Source: Profundibacter amoris
Lineage (GTDB): Bacteria > Pseudomonadota > Alphaproteobacteria > Rhodobacterales > Rhodobacteraceae
NCBI RefSeq assembly: GCF_003544895.1
Contig: NZ_CP032125.1
Coordinates: 3,238,001 to 3,302,000 of the forward strand
DNA: 64,000 nucleotides
Reading direction: 5' to 3'
Made by a program: the position numbers and the translations under genes. Below, one piece after another: positions 28,494-37,974 of the stretch. The notes under the pieces were generated by a model. It was given only the letters and a program-made list of their open reading frames with translations. It did not search any database and was not told the origin of the DNA. Position 1 is the first letter of the stretch. Each line of letters starts with the position of its first letter.

Positions 28494-29984
28494 CTAGTGC
28501 CCCATCAGACGTTCGATTGCATCAGGCTTATCATGGATCGCAAGTTTATCCACGATGGTTTCGGTGGCCTCGTTCATACCGATGATTTCCACCTCGGCGC
28601 CTTCACGGCGGAATTTGACCACCACCATGTCCAGCGCCTGAACCGAGGAAATATCCCAGATATGCGCATGGGTGACGTCGATCACCACCCGTTCCAGCAC
28701 CTCGTGGAAATCGAAGGCGGCGGTGAAATCGGGGGCCGAGGCAAAGAACAGCTGCCCTTCGACCCGATAGGTCCGCTGCCGCCCGTCCGGGGACAGTTCC
28801 GAGGTAATACGGAAGATCTGCGCGATCTTTCCGGCAAAGAAAATCCCCGACAACAGCACACCGGTCAGCACGCCATAGGCAAGGTTATGCGTCAGCACCG
28901 TGACCACCACGGTCGCCAGCATTACGATGCTGGAGGATCGCGGATGATGCCGGATATCGCGGATCGAGGACCAGCTGAACGTGCCGATCGACACCATGAT
29001 CATAATCGCCACCAATGCGGGCATGGGGATCTGTTTCACCCAATCGCCCAGCACCACGATCAGGAACAGCAGGAACACACCGGCGGCAAAGGTGGATAAC
29101 CGCCCGCGCCCGCCGGATTTCACGTTGATCATGGATTGGCCAATCATCGCACAACCGGCCATGCCACCGATGAAACCCGTGGCAGTATTGGCAATCCCCT
29201 GCCCCACACATTCGCGGTTCTTGTCGCTTTCGGTGTCGGTCAGATCATCAACGATGGTCGCTGTCATCAGGCTTTCAAGCAGGCCCACAGCGGCCACGCC
29301 AGCGGACACTGGGAAAATGATTTTCAGGGTTTCAAAGTTCAGTGGAATATCGGGCAGCAGGAAAATTGGCAGGGTGTCAGGCAGCGCGCCCATATCCTGC
29401 ACCTCCCGCACGTCCAGCCCGAAATACATTGTCAGCCCGGTCAGCACGATGATGGTCACCAGCGGCGAAGGGATGGCTGTGGTGATGTAGGGAAACAGGT
29501 AAATAATGGCGAGGCCCCCCGCGACCATCACATAGGTCAGATAGGTCACCCCTGTCAGTTCGGGCAACTGCGCCATAAAAATAAGAATTGCCAGCGCATT
29601 CACAAAACCCGTGATGACAGACCGCGAAACGAACCGCATCACATTCCCCAGCTTCAATAGCCCCGCTGCAATTTGCAGCAATCCGGCCAGCACAGTGGCA
29701 GCCAGCAGATATTGCAACCCGTGATCCTTGACCAGCGTCACCATCAGCACCGCTGTCGCCGCCGTCGCCGCCGAGATCATACCCGGACGCCCGCCGACAA
29801 TCGCGGTGATCACCGCAATTGAGAACGACGCATACAGGCCCACCTTGGGGTCAACGCCCGCGATGATCGAAAAGGCAATTGCCTCGGGGATCAGGGCCAG
29901 CGCCACCACAAGGCCCGCCAGCAGGTCGTTACGGATATTGCCCAGCCAGTCATGGCGCAGGGTGGTCAAAATGTCGGTTTTCAC
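28494..29984 (-). CDS. SulP/SLC26-family anion transporter with STAS domain
   Basis: A 496-residue transporter. The N-terminal [34 protein letters not shown] is the SulP signature, followed by about 12 membrane segments and a C-terminal STAS domain (from about 400, with [23 protein letters not shown]). Substrates in the family include sulfate and bicarbonate; linkage to a Usp protein and a carbonic anhydrase elsewhere in the window hints at bicarbonate but does not prove it. I prefer GTG 29984, with GGAGA seven bases upstream, over the TTG at 30020. Confidence 0.9.
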   Translation of the reverse strand: MKTDILTTLRHDWLGNIRNDLLAGLVVALALIPEAIAFSIIAGVDPKVGLYASFSIAVITAIVGGRPGMISAATAATAVLMVTLVKDHGLQYLLAATVLAGLLQIAAGLLKLGNVMRFVSRSVITGFVNALAILIFMAQLPELTGVTYLTYVMVAGGLAIIYLFPYITTAIPSPLVTIIVLTGLTMYFGLDVREVQDMGALPDTLPIFLLPDIPLNFETLKIIFPVSAGVAAVGLLESLMTATIVDDLTDTESDKNRECVGQGIANTATGFIGGMAGCAMIGQSMINVKSGGRGRLSTFAAGVFLLFLIVVLGDWVKQIPMPALVAIMIMVSIGTFSWSSIRDIRHHPRSSSIVMLATVVVTVLTHNLAYGVLTGVLLSGIFFAGKIAQIFRITSELSPDGRQRTYRVEGQLFFASAPDFTAAFDFHEVLERVVIDVTHAHIWDISSVQALDMVVVKFRREGAEVEIIGMNEATETIVDKLAIHDKPDAIERLMGH

Positions 29985-30088
29985 GTCGGGGTCTCCGGTT
30001 TCGCACTCGAACCGCCGCAAATAGCGCGATGTGACGGTTTTGGCCAGAGCAAAGGTGAAAACAGGGTGTTGTCAAACTGGCCGACGTT

Positions 30089-31273
30089 CTAATCGGTCCG
30101 GTCTTGGCTAAATCCATAAATCAGCACACCCACCAACACCGCCCCGCCAAAGAACAAAAACAGCGCCTGATAGGGCTGTGCGGGACCCGTCGCGCCGACC
30201 AAAGCCGCGCCATGCACCCGCCCGCTAAGCGATTGCAGGATGCCCGCGCCACCGATGCCGAACAGGTTCAGCAACGTCACCCCGCGCCCCGTCAGATGCG
30301 GCGGTATAAAGGCCCGCGCGTGTGCGATGATCACCGCAAAACTGGCCGCAAACAGACCCACCGCCGCCATCATGGCGATAGATAACCACAGGCTACTGGC
30401 AGGCAGAAAATACAGTGACAATAGCGAAAGCGCTGCTGCCAGATTGCCCCAGAACACAATCCATTTGCGGGTCGGGAACAGGCGGTCCAGCGGCCCGTAA
30501 ACGAAATTGCCCAGCGCCATTGCCAACCCCATCGCCAGCGTGGCCTTGCCGATCATTGCCGCATCGGCAGCGTACACATCGCTTAGGTAGGGACCGATCC
30601 ACAGACCCCGAATACCTGCTGCGGCCGCGTAATTCACTGTCATCATCGGGATAATCAGCCACAGCGCGGGCATTTTCAGCAGGCTGAGGACCGAGCCTTT
30701 GGCGTCCTGTTCATGCACCGGCGTTTCGGGGTCTTTGACAAACAGCAGGATTGCCAACGCCACGGCCAATGTGATGACGGCCAGTGCAAACAGTGTCTCG
30801 CGCCAGCCGAAAACCTCGCTGGCCCATGTCATCGGCATGGAACTGGCGATATTGCCCAGCGACCCGAATCCGATAATCGCCCCCGCGAGCGAGGCAAACA
30901 CCACGGGCGGAAAACTGCGGGCAAAGATGTAGAACGACGCCATCAACACCGGCGCACAACCGATCCCCAACAACACCATCGCAATGATGATATGCAGCGG
31001 TGATTGCGCCAGGCCGAATACCAGCGCGCCGCCCGCGCCGCCAAAAGCCAGCAGGATCGACGCGGTGCGCTTTGGTCCGATCTTGTCCAGCGCCCAGCCG
31101 ACCGGCAATTGCATAACCGCAAAGGCCAGAAACCACATCCCCGAGGCCAGCGACAGATCATCCGGCAACGCCCCGATATCTGTCTTTAACGCAGGCGTCA
31201 GCACCGCCAGAAAGGCGCGGTAAAACTGGCTGAGCATATAGGCCAGAACGAGGGTGAAGATTCCGAGTTTCAT
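30089..31273 (-). CDS. Major facilitator superfamily transporter
   Basis: A 394-residue protein with about 12 hydrophobic segments. After segment 2 the loop reads GWALDKIGPKRT, the MFS motif A region, and a similar loop (GPLDRLFPTRKW) occurs in the second half. The substrate cannot be assigned. It is a lone minus-strand gene between the SulP gene and the divergent CapA-like gene. Confidence 0.88.
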   Translation of the reverse strand: MKLGIFTLVLAYMLSQFYRAFLAVLTPALKTDIGALPDDLSLASGMWFLAFAVMQLPVGWALDKIGPKRTASILLAFGGAGGALVFGLAQSPLHIIIAMVLLGIGCAPVLMASFYIFARSFPPVVFASLAGAIIGFGSLGNIASSMPMTWASEVFGWRETLFALAVITLAVALAILLFVKDPETPVHEQDAKGSVLSLLKMPALWLIIPMMTVNYAAAAGIRGLWIGPYLSDVYAADAAMIGKATLAMGLAMALGNFVYGPLDRLFPTRKWIVFWGNLAAALSLLSLYFLPASSLWLSIAMMAAVGLFAASFAVIIAHARAFIPPHLTGRGVTLLNLFGIGGAGILQSLSGRVHGAALVGATGPAQPYQALFLFFGGAVLVGVLIYGFSQDRTD

Positions 31274-31365
31274 CCGGCGCAGTTTTCACGGCTTGAAGAA
31301 GGATGCAAGTTTATTCCGCGTTCTTTATGCACTAGGATAGCCGCAACGACAGGCGAGGAGCGGTG

Positions 31366-32532
31366 ATGAAACGTGCATTGGGATGGGGTCTGCTGGCCCT
31401 GACGTTATTGGCGGGCTGTGTGCCTGAACAGCAGGTGCAAACCGGCGGGCAATGTGTGCCTAAACCGGCGTTTCAGGCCCCGCCGGTCAATCCTTGTGCG
31501 GATTCAGAACGGGTCAGGTTGACCATTGTCGGCGATGTGTTGCTGCATTGGCCGATCCAGCAAACCGGCTATAAATACGGATTCCGCAAAATGTGGGCGC
31601 AGGCCGATCCCTATCTGGCGTGGGGGGATCTGACCATCGGCAATATGGAAGGCCCCGTTGCGCCGGGGGTGGATCAATCAGGCCGTAAGGTGGGTGATCC
31701 GGGGCCGGTGTATGGCACCGGCGTCTATACCGGCTTTCCGATGTTCAATTACCATCCGCAGATTTTGAAGGAATTGAAAGCCTCGGGGTTTGATTTGATG
31801 ACCACGGCGAACAACCACGCGATGGATCGCGGATCATTGGGCGCGGATTTAACGTTGCGGGAAATGGCCAAGGCGGGGCTGGGGGCTGTTGGGACGATCC
31901 GGTCAGGGGCGGCGCGACAGTTTGCGGTTCGGCGGGGCACGGCGCTGGGCACGGTTTCCTTTATCGGTTGCAGTTTCTCGACCAACGGCAATCCTGATCC
32001 GAAACGGCAGGTCTTGTTGTGCTATGGCAACCGCAGTGAATTGCTGTCGCTGGTGCGACGCGAGGCGGCCGATCCATCTGTTGCGGCCGTGATCGTTTTG
32101 CCGCACTGGGGGCAGGAATATTCCTCGACCCCCGACACACAGCAGGTGGCCTTGGCGCGTGATCTGGCAGCCGCAGGGGCCACGGCAATCGTCGGCACCC
32201 ATCCCCATGCAGTGCAGCCGTTTCGCCTGTTGAACACCGGGCGCGGGCAGGTGGTGCCGGTGGTCTATTCCACGGGAAATTTCATTGCCATGCAAACCGA
32301 AATGCCCTCGCGCGTGGGGGCGATGGCATTGCTGGAAATGTGCAGGGGGCCGGGCGGCAAGAGGCTAACCGTGAACCGGCTGGGCTGGATTGCCGAGCAG
32401 ATGTATTTCACCAAAACCAGATACTGGATGGAGATTGCACCGGTCGGGGCCACTGGGGACAAGGGGTTGCCCTATCGCCACCTGTCCAAAATCGCACCGG
32501 GGTTTTCGGCACAGCCGCAGGCGTGTCGTTAA
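31366..32532 (+). CDS. CapA-like metallophosphatase-fold lipoprotein
   Basis: A 388-residue protein with a lipoprotein signal (MKRALGWGLLALTLLAGC). It carries the CapA/PgsA calcineurin-like motifs TIVGDVLLHWP, GNMEGPVAPG, TTANNHAMDRG, LPHWGQEY and GTHPHAVQP. Homologues are tied to poly-gamma-glutamate capsule anchoring, but no pgs synthesis gene is near, so the role here is unknown. GGCGAGGAG precedes the start; ATG 31366 gives better spacing than the overlapping GTG at 31363. Confidence 0.85.
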   Translation: MKRALGWGLLALTLLAGCVPEQQVQTGGQCVPKPAFQAPPVNPCADSERVRLTIVGDVLLHWPIQQTGYKYGFRKMWAQADPYLAWGDLTIGNMEGPVAPGVDQSGRKVGDPGPVYGTGVYTGFPMFNYHPQILKELKASGFDLMTTANNHAMDRGSLGADLTLREMAKAGLGAVGTIRSGAARQFAVRRGTALGTVSFIGCSFSTNGNPDPKRQVLLCYGNRSELLSLVRREAADPSVAAVIVLPHWGQEYSSTPDTQQVALARDLAAAGATAIVGTHPHAVQPFRLLNTGRGQVVPVVYSTGNFIAMQTEMPSRVGAMALLEMCRGPGGKRLTVNRLGWIAEQMYFTKTRYWMEIAPVGATGDKGLPYRHLSKIAPGFSAQPQACR

Positions 32533-32972
32533 GCTTTGCCCAGCGCCCGACTGCGTTCCAGCAATTCGTCACGGTTGGCGGCGATATCGGCAATGGTCAG
32601 CCCGTCCAGAACGGCCATAAAGGCCGCTGTGGCGTCCTGAATGGCAAAGGACAGGCGGCAAATACCGGACAGCAGACAGGTATTTTTGCTGGGATTGAAA
32701 CACTCGACCACATCCAGATTGCCTTCGGTAAGGCGCACCACATCGCCAACGATAATCTGGTCCGCCGGTCGCGCCAAACGAAACCCGCCGCCACGCCCGC
32801 GCTGGGTTTCCAGATAGCCCGCCTTGCCCAGTTGATGCACGATTTTTACGATATGCGGACGGGCCAATCGATGCACCTTGGCCACATCATCAACCCGCAA
32901 CAGATTCGGATCATGCAACGCCGCCATTTGCAGCGTGCGCAGGGCGTAGTTGGTATAACTCGTTAGATTCAT
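32529..32972 (-). CDS. nsrR: Rrf2-family regulator, NsrR-like
   Basis: A 147-residue winged-helix regulator. MNLTSYTNYALRTLQMAAL is the Rrf2/NsrR N-terminus, QRGRGGGFRLARP the wing, and ECFNPSKNTCLLSGIC holds three cysteines spaced C-X7-C-X5-C, the spacing of Fe-S binding NsrR proteins. NsrR senses nitric oxide. It is divergent from cydAB, so it probably controls the bd-type oxidase, which resists NO. The symbol is by similarity; an IscR-type function is less likely given the cysteine pattern and context. Confidence 0.82.
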   Translation of the reverse strand: MNLTSYTNYALRTLQMAALHDPNLLRVDDVAKVHRLARPHIVKIVHQLGKAGYLETQRGRGGGFRLARPADQIIVGDVVRLTEGNLDVVECFNPSKNTCLLSGICRLSFAIQDATAAFMAVLDGLTIADIAANRDELLERSRALGKA

Positions 32973-33005
32973 AAGGCTTTCCGCTTATTCCAAGGTGCGA
33001 CAATA

Positions 33006-33085
33006 AAGATATATTTCAGATATTGCTTTGTGGCAAGCATCTCTATTAAACATGTATTCATTAAATATATATGGCAAATATATCT
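33006..33085. promoter_or_regulatory. Candidate Rrf2/NsrR operator pair upstream of cydA
   Basis: The region between the regulator gene and cydA is AT-rich. AAGATATATTT at 33006-33016 and its inverted counterpart AAATATATCT at 33076-33085 lie about 60 bp apart; the second continues as an imperfect palindrome on the minus strand (AGATATATTT-GCC-ATATATATTT, 33063-33085). Both resemble the AAGATGYATTT half-site of NsrR operators, with AT in place of GY. The assignment is inference. Confidence 0.4.
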
Positions 33086-33098
33086 ATGGGGTATCGCC

Positions 33099-34466
33099 AT
33101 GTTTGACGGATTCACAGCCGAGGCTCTGGCACGGGCACAATTCGCCTTTACCATCTCGTTCCACATCATCTTTCCGGCCTTTTCCATCGGGCTGGCCAGA
33201 TTCCTGACGGTGCTAAACGCGCTGTGGCTGCGAACGCAGGATCGCACCTATCTGACGCTGTTCGAATACTGGAAAAAGATATTCGCGGTGGTGTTTGGCA
33301 TGGGCGTGGTTTCGGGCATCGTCATGTCCTACCAGTTTGGCACCAACTGGAGCGTGTTTTCCGATAAAACCGGCCCGATCCTCGGCCCGCTGCTGGCCTA
33401 CGAAGTGTTGTCGGCCTTTTTCCTTGAAGCCGGATTTCTGGGCATCATGTTGTTTGGCCGTGAAAAGGTGGGGCCGCGCCTGCATATGTTTGCAACCGCA
33501 ATGGTCGCCATCGGCACCCTGATGTCGGCCACATGGATTCTGGCGGCCAATTCGTGGATGCAGACCCCTGCGGGCTATTCCATCAATGACGTGGGGCAGT
33601 TCACGCCCGAGGACTGGTGGGCGATCATCTTTAACCCGTCCTTTCCTTACCGGCTGGTGCATATGGTGCTGGCGGCGTTCCTGTCCACATCCTTTGCCGT
33701 GGCCGCAGTTGCCGGGTGGCACCTGCTGAAGGATGGCAACAACGGCGCGACCCTGCGGATGTTTTCGATGGCCATGTGGATGGCGGCAATTGTGGCCCCG
33801 ATCCAGATCGTTGCCGGTGATGCACACGGGTTGAACACGCTGGAACACCAGCCTGCCAAGGTGATGGCAATGGAGGGGCACTACGACAGCCACCCCGACG
33901 GCGCGCCGCTGATCCTGTTCGGCATCCCGAACCCGCAGGAAAAACGCATCGACTACGCCATTCAAATTCCGAAACTCTCCAGCCTGATCCTGAAACACGA
34001 TCTGAATGCACCACTCGCGGGGCTGGACACGGTGCCGGACGCGGAGGAGCCGCCCGTCACCGTCGTATTCTGGTCCTTCCGCATCATGATCGCCATCGGC
34101 TTTGCCATGTTGGGCATCGGCATCTGGAGCCTGTGGCGGCGCTGGAAAGGCACACTGTATCAGGACCGCTGGCTGCACCGCGCCTCGGTATTGATGGGGC
34201 CAAGCGGCTTTGTCGCCCTGCTGGCCGGATGGGTCACCACCGAAGTCGGCCGCCAGCCTTTCACCGTTTACGGCGCATTGCGCACGGTTGACTCGATCGG
34301 TCCGGTGGATGCGCCTGCCGTGGGGGCATCGCTGCTGGCCTTCATCTGGGTCTACTTTTTCGTTTTCGGGGCTGGGTTGTTTTACGTTTTCCGGCTGATG
34401 CGGCAGGCGCCGGACAGGCCCGCGCCATCACCCGACACCCAACCCGTCAACACTGTTCAGGCATAG
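33099..34466 (+). CDS. cydA: Cytochrome bd-type ubiquinol oxidase subunit I
   Basis: A 455-residue subunit I. FTISFHIIFPAFSIGLARFL contains the early His ligand, VVSGIVMSYQFGTNW and AGFLGIMLFGR are conserved, and GRQPFTVYGALRT is the subunit I signature. The Q loop is short, the cyanide-insensitive (CioA) type. It oxidises quinol and reduces O2 at the inner membrane. I use the ATG at 33099 (MFDGFTAEALARAQF); upstream in-frame codons fall in the promoter region. It is followed by cydB after nine bases. Confidence 0.95.
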   Translation: MFDGFTAEALARAQFAFTISFHIIFPAFSIGLARFLTVLNALWLRTQDRTYLTLFEYWKKIFAVVFGMGVVSGIVMSYQFGTNWSVFSDKTGPILGPLLAYEVLSAFFLEAGFLGIMLFGREKVGPRLHMFATAMVAIGTLMSATWILAANSWMQTPAGYSINDVGQFTPEDWWAIIFNPSFPYRLVHMVLAAFLSTSFAVAAVAGWHLLKDGNNGATLRMFSMAMWMAAIVAPIQIVAGDAHGLNTLEHQPAKVMAMEGHYDSHPDGAPLILFGIPNPQEKRIDYAIQIPKLSSLILKHDLNAPLAGLDTVPDAEEPPVTVVFWSFRIMIAIGFAMLGIGIWSLWRRWKGTLYQDRWLHRASVLMGPSGFVALLAGWVTTEVGRQPFTVYGALRTVDSIGPVDAPAVGASLLAFIWVYFFVFGAGLFYVFRLMRQAPDRPAPSPDTQPVNTVQA

Positions 34467-34475
34467 GAGGCCAAA

Positions 34476-35480
34476 ATGCTGTTCGATCTACCTTTCATCT
34501 GGGCCGGCATCATCGCCTTTGCCGTGCTGACCTATGTTATCCTTGACGGGTTCGATTTGGGCGTCGGCATCCTGTTCCCCTTTGCCAAATCCGAACAGGA
34601 CAAAGACCTGATGATGAATTCCATCGCGCCGGTTTGGGATGGCAACGAAACATGGCTGATCCTGGGGGGCGGCGGGTTGCTGGCCGTGTTTCCGCTGGCC
34701 TATGCCATCATCCTGCCCGCGCTTTACCTGCCGATCATCACCATGCTGCTGGCGCTGATATTCCGCGGCGTGGCCTTTGAATACCGCGGCCGCACCAAAC
34801 GCTGGAAACCGGTGTGGGAGGTCGGCTTTGCCGCCGGATCCGCAATCGCCGCGATGATGCAGGGCATCACTCTTGGCGCTTTGGTGCAGGGGATCACCGT
34901 GGTGGACCGCGCCTATGCAGGCGGCTGGTGGGACTGGCTTAGCCCGTTCACCGTATTGACCGGCCTGTCCGTGGTTGCCGGTTACGCCTTGCTGGGGTCA
35001 ACATGGCTGATCCTGAAAACCGAAGGCGCATTGCAACAAATGATGCGCGACAAGGCCACGATGCTGGGCATAATCACACTGGCCGCCATCGGCACCGTTT
35101 CGGTGCTGACCCCGTTTCAGGACCCCATCTATTTCCAGCGCTGGTTCAGCTTGCCCGGTAGCCTTTATACAATGGTCGTGCCACTGGCGATGGCGGCGCT
35201 GACGTGGCTGTTGTTCAGCAGCCTCAAGGCCGGTCACGACGCCCGCCCCTTCATCGCATCCCTGTTGATTTTCGTGGTCAGCTTTGTCGGCGTCGGGATC
35301 AGTTTCTATCCCAACATCGTGCCCCCTTCTGTTTCGATCTGGGAGGCCGCAGCGCCGGACTCCAGCCTGCGCTTTACCCTTTATGGCACGCTGGCACTGG
35401 TGCCGCTGATCCTTGGATATACCGGATACGCCTATTGGGTATTCCGTGGCAACGTTAACCCGGACGAAGGATACCACTGA
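34476..35480 (+). CDS. cydB: Cytochrome bd-type ubiquinol oxidase subunit II
   Basis: A 334-residue polytopic subunit. The N-terminus LPFIWAGIIAFAVLTYVILDGFDLGVGILFPFA and PVWDGNETWLILGGGGLLAVFP are the family signatures. It supports haem assembly of subunit I and forms the second half of the complex. TAGGAGG stands just before the ATG. Its TGA shares a base with the next ATG (TGATG), so the small third subunit is translationally coupled. Confidence 0.96.
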   Translation: MLFDLPFIWAGIIAFAVLTYVILDGFDLGVGILFPFAKSEQDKDLMMNSIAPVWDGNETWLILGGGGLLAVFPLAYAIILPALYLPIITMLLALIFRGVAFEYRGRTKRWKPVWEVGFAAGSAIAAMMQGITLGALVQGITVVDRAYAGGWWDWLSPFTVLTGLSVVAGYALLGSTWLILKTEGALQQMMRDKATMLGIITLAAIGTVSVLTPFQDPIYFQRWFSLPGSLYTMVVPLAMAALTWLLFSSLKAGHDARPFIASLLIFVVSFVGVGISFYPNIVPPSVSIWEAAAPDSSLRFTLYGTLALVPLILGYTGYAYWVFRGNVNPDEGYH

Positions 35481-35596
35481 TGACCCGACACAGCCTTGCC
35501 CGCCGCCTGCTATGGTTTGCCGGACTGTGGCTTGCTAGCGTACTGGTCCTGACCGCCGTAGCCTTTGCCATTCGTCTGGTGATAGGGACGGGATAA
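35480..35596 (+). CDS. Small membrane subunit of the bd oxidase, DUF2474-like
   Basis: A 38-codon gene that starts on the last base of the cydB stop. The product is MTRHSLARRLLWFAGLW followed by a single hydrophobic helix and a short tail ending IGTG. Size, basic N-terminus, one membrane span and position after cydB fit the DUF2474 proteins of CIO-type oxidases, analogous to CydX of E. coli, which stabilises the complex. It is easily missed because of its length. The SDR gene on the other strand ends two bases later. Confidence 0.8.
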   Translation: MTRHSLARRLLWFAGLWLASVLVLTAVAFAIRLVIGTG

Positions 35597-35597
35597 C

Positions 35598-36353
35598 TTA
35601 CTCTTCCCGCAATGCCGCCAGCCCCACACCGGCGGCTTCGAACCCGCCATCGGCGGCCACCACCTGACCCGTGACAAAGCTGGCCTTGTCCGAGCACAGG
35701 AACACGATCACCTGCGCGATTTCCTCTTCGGTGCCGTAGCGGTTTAACGGCATGGCCTTGTAATAGGCCGCGCGGATTTCGGGGCTGTGGACGGCGATGG
35801 CCAGTTTGGTGGCCACAGGGCCGGGGGCGACGCAGTTGGCGCGGATGCCGACTTCGCCCAGTTCCACCGCCTGTTGTTTGGTCAACTGGATCACCGCGGC
35901 CTTGGAGGTGCCATAGGCCACCCGCAAGGTGCTGGCCCGCAGGCCCGAGATAGACGCGATGTTGACGATCGCGCCGCCCTGTTTGGCCATATGCGGAATG
36001 GCGGCTTGCGAACACAGGAACACGCCGTCCAGATTGGTTTCCATCACTGTGCGCCATGTTTCGAAATCGGTTTTGCCGATTGGTTCAAACGCGGCCACGC
36101 CGGCGTTGTTGACCAGTGCATCAATGCGGCCCATTTCGTCGATCACCCGCGCCACCATCGCATCCACCTGATCGGGTTGCGATACGTCACAGATGATGGG
36201 CAAAACGCCCTCCATCCCGTCGGCCACTTTCATCAGTTCGTCTGCATCGCGGTCGATCATCGCCACGCGGCGACCTTCGGCCAGAAACAGGCGGGTGGCG
36301 GCAAGGCCGATGCCGCGGGCGGCACCGGTGACGATGGCGGTTGTCCCCCTCAT
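35598..36353 (-). CDS. Short-chain dehydrogenase/reductase
   Basis: A 251-residue classical SDR. TGAARGIGLAATRLF is the cofactor motif, LVNNAGVA the NNAG motif, Ser in ASISGLRAS and YGTSKAAV the catalytic YXXXK. It ends with GQVVAADGGFEAAG, typical of the fold. The substrate is unknown. Its start overlaps the stop of the ABC ATPase gene upstream (ATGA), so it is the last gene of the dipeptidase-ABC operon and may act on a compound the transporter brings in. Confidence 0.9.
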   Translation of the reverse strand: MRGTTAIVTGAARGIGLAATRLFLAEGRRVAMIDRDADELMKVADGMEGVLPIICDVSQPDQVDAMVARVIDEMGRIDALVNNAGVAAFEPIGKTDFETWRTVMETNLDGVFLCSQAAIPHMAKQGGAIVNIASISGLRASTLRVAYGTSKAAVIQLTKQQAVELGEVGIRANCVAPGPVATKLAIAVHSPEIRAAYYKAMPLNRYGTEEEIAQVIVFLCSDKASFVTGQVVAADGGFEAAGVGLAALREE

Positions 36354-37120
36354 GCCGATTGCGCCGCGTTGGGGTTATAGCCGAACGACGAATCCAGCAG
36401 GTGCTTGGTGTAGGGGTGTTTGGGGTTCATCGCGCGCATATCCTCGACCGTCATCACCTCGACGATTTCGCCGTTCTGCATCACGGCGGTGGCGTCGCAC
36501 ATATGCGCGACCACGGCCAGATTGTGCGACACCATCAGGTATGTCAGCTTGTGTTCTTCGCGCAGGTCCGACAGCAGGTTCAGCACTTCGGCCTGCACCG
36601 AGACATCCAGCGCCGAGGTGGGTTCGTCCAGCAGGATTACCGAAGGTTCCGGCGCAAGCGCACGCGCAATCGCCACCCGCTGACGCTGGCCGCCCGACAG
36701 TTGGTGCGGATAGCGAAACCGGAACGCAGGGCCAAGGCCCACGTCATCCAGCAGTTTCATGATGCGGTTATCAATGTCCTTGAAGCCATGCAGCGACAGG
36801 GTTTCGCCCAGCACCTGATCCACTGAATGGCGCGGGTGCAGCGATGCGTAGGGGTCTTGAAACACCATCTGCACGTCTTTGTAAAAATCCTTGGGCCGCT
36901 TTTTGCCCAGCTTGAAATCGCCCACCTGAATGGTGCCCGACCAGGTTGGCGCAAGGCCCATGATGGCGCGCAATATGGTGGATTTACCCGAGCCGCTTTC
37001 CCCGACCAACCCGAAACTGGCACCGCTGGGCACATCGAACGTGGCGTTCTTTACGGCATCTACACGGTCGGCTCCGTCGCCAAACCAGACGTTCAGATTT
37101 TCAATATGTATATGGCTCAT
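36350..37120 (-). CDS. dppF: Peptide ABC transporter ATPase, DppF/OppF type
   Basis: A 256-residue ABC ATPase. Walker A is GESGSGKST, the signature LSGGQRQRVAIARAL, Walker B VILLDEPTSALD and the switch His in MVSHNLAVVAHMCD. The C-terminal PYTKHLLDSSFG is the oligopeptide-type extension. I use the ATG at 37120, which overlaps the previous ATPase stop (ATGA). It pairs with the DppD-type ATPase to drive the DppB/DppC permease. Symbols for this operon are by family, not by proven substrate. Confidence 0.9.
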   Translation of the reverse strand: MSHIHIENLNVWFGDGADRVDAVKNATFDVPSGASFGLVGESGSGKSTILRAIMGLAPTWSGTIQVGDFKLGKKRPKDFYKDVQMVFQDPYASLHPRHSVDQVLGETLSLHGFKDIDNRIMKLLDDVGLGPAFRFRYPHQLSGGQRQRVAIARALAPEPSVILLDEPTSALDVSVQAEVLNLLSDLREEHKLTYLMVSHNLAVVAHMCDATAVMQNGEIVEVMTVEDMRAMNPKHPYTKHLLDSSFGYNPNAAQSA

Positions 37121-37974
37121 GTCCGACCACTCACACTTTCGGCGATACGCCATGTTTCGTCGCGTTTCAGAACTTCCAGCCGGTCCTTTGGATGGCGGAT
37201 ATCCGGCAAAGACCCCAGCAACCCGCGGGTATACGGGTGGGTGGCCTGATCCAGCTTGTCGGCCTCACACACCTCGACCACGCGGCCCGCGTACATGATC
37301 AGCACGCGGTCGCAAAAGGACGATACCAGCTTCAGGTCGTGACTGATGAAAATCAGCCCCATGCCCCGTTCGCGCACCAGCCGGTCGATGATCGACAGCA
37401 CTTGCGTTTGCACCGACACATCCAGCGCCGAGGTGGGTTCATCGGCTATCAGGATTTCCGGTTCGGTCACCAGCATCATCGCAATCATGATCCGCTGGCC
37501 CATGCCGCCGGACATTTCATGCGGATAGCTGCGCATCACCCGTTCGGGATCGCGGATCGATACAGCTTCGAGCATTTCGATCGCCTTGGCCCATGCTGCC
37601 TTTTTACCCGCCCCCGTGTGGAAGCGGTAAATTTCCATGATCTGGTCCGCAATCGTCATCACCGGATTGAGCGAGAATTTCGGATCCTGCATCACCATCG
37701 AGATTTTCTGCCCGCGCACGCCCTGCATTTCCTTCTCGGACATGCTTAGCAAATCGCGGCCATGCAGCTCCATCCTGTCGGCCTCGACCCGTCCGGGCGG
37801 CCTGATCAGCCGCAGGATGGCGCGGCCGGTCATGGATTTGCCCGATCCGCTTTCGCCCACAATCCCCAGCCGTTCCTTGCCAAGGGTAAAGGACACGCCG
37901 CGCACGGCTTCGAATTCGCCTTGCCGGGTCGGAAAGGTGACGCGCAGGTTTTTGACATCCAGAAGCGGGGTCAT
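37117..37974 (-). CDS. dppD: Peptide ABC transporter ATPase, DppD/OppD type
   Basis: A 285-residue ABC ATPase with Walker A GESGSGKSMTG, the Q-loop region SMVMQDPKFSLNPV, signature MSGGMGQRIMIAMML, Walker B EILIADEPTSALD and the oligopeptide-transporter extension HPYTRGLLGSLPDI. It overlaps the permease gene upstream and the second ATPase gene downstream, both by four bases. Together they form the energising pair of a peptide-type importer. Confidence 0.92.
   Translation of the reverse strand: MTPLLDVKNLRVTFPTRQGEFEAVRGVSFTLGKERLGIVGESGSGKSMTGRAILRLIRPPGRVEADRMELHGRDLLSMSEKEMQGVRGQKISMVMQDPKFSLNPVMTIADQIMEIYRFHTGAGKKAAWAKAIEMLEAVSIRDPERVMRSYPHEMSGGMGQRIMIAMMLVTEPEILIADEPTSALDVSVQTQVLSIIDRLVRERGMGLIFISHDLKLVSSFCDRVLIMYAGRVVEVCEADKLDQATHPYTRGLLGSLPDIRHPKDRLEVLKRDETWRIAESVSGRT

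Noticed and set aside
33030-33098. Longer cydA start
   Set aside because: The additional residues are encoded by the AT-rich promoter region and do not match subunit I N-termini.
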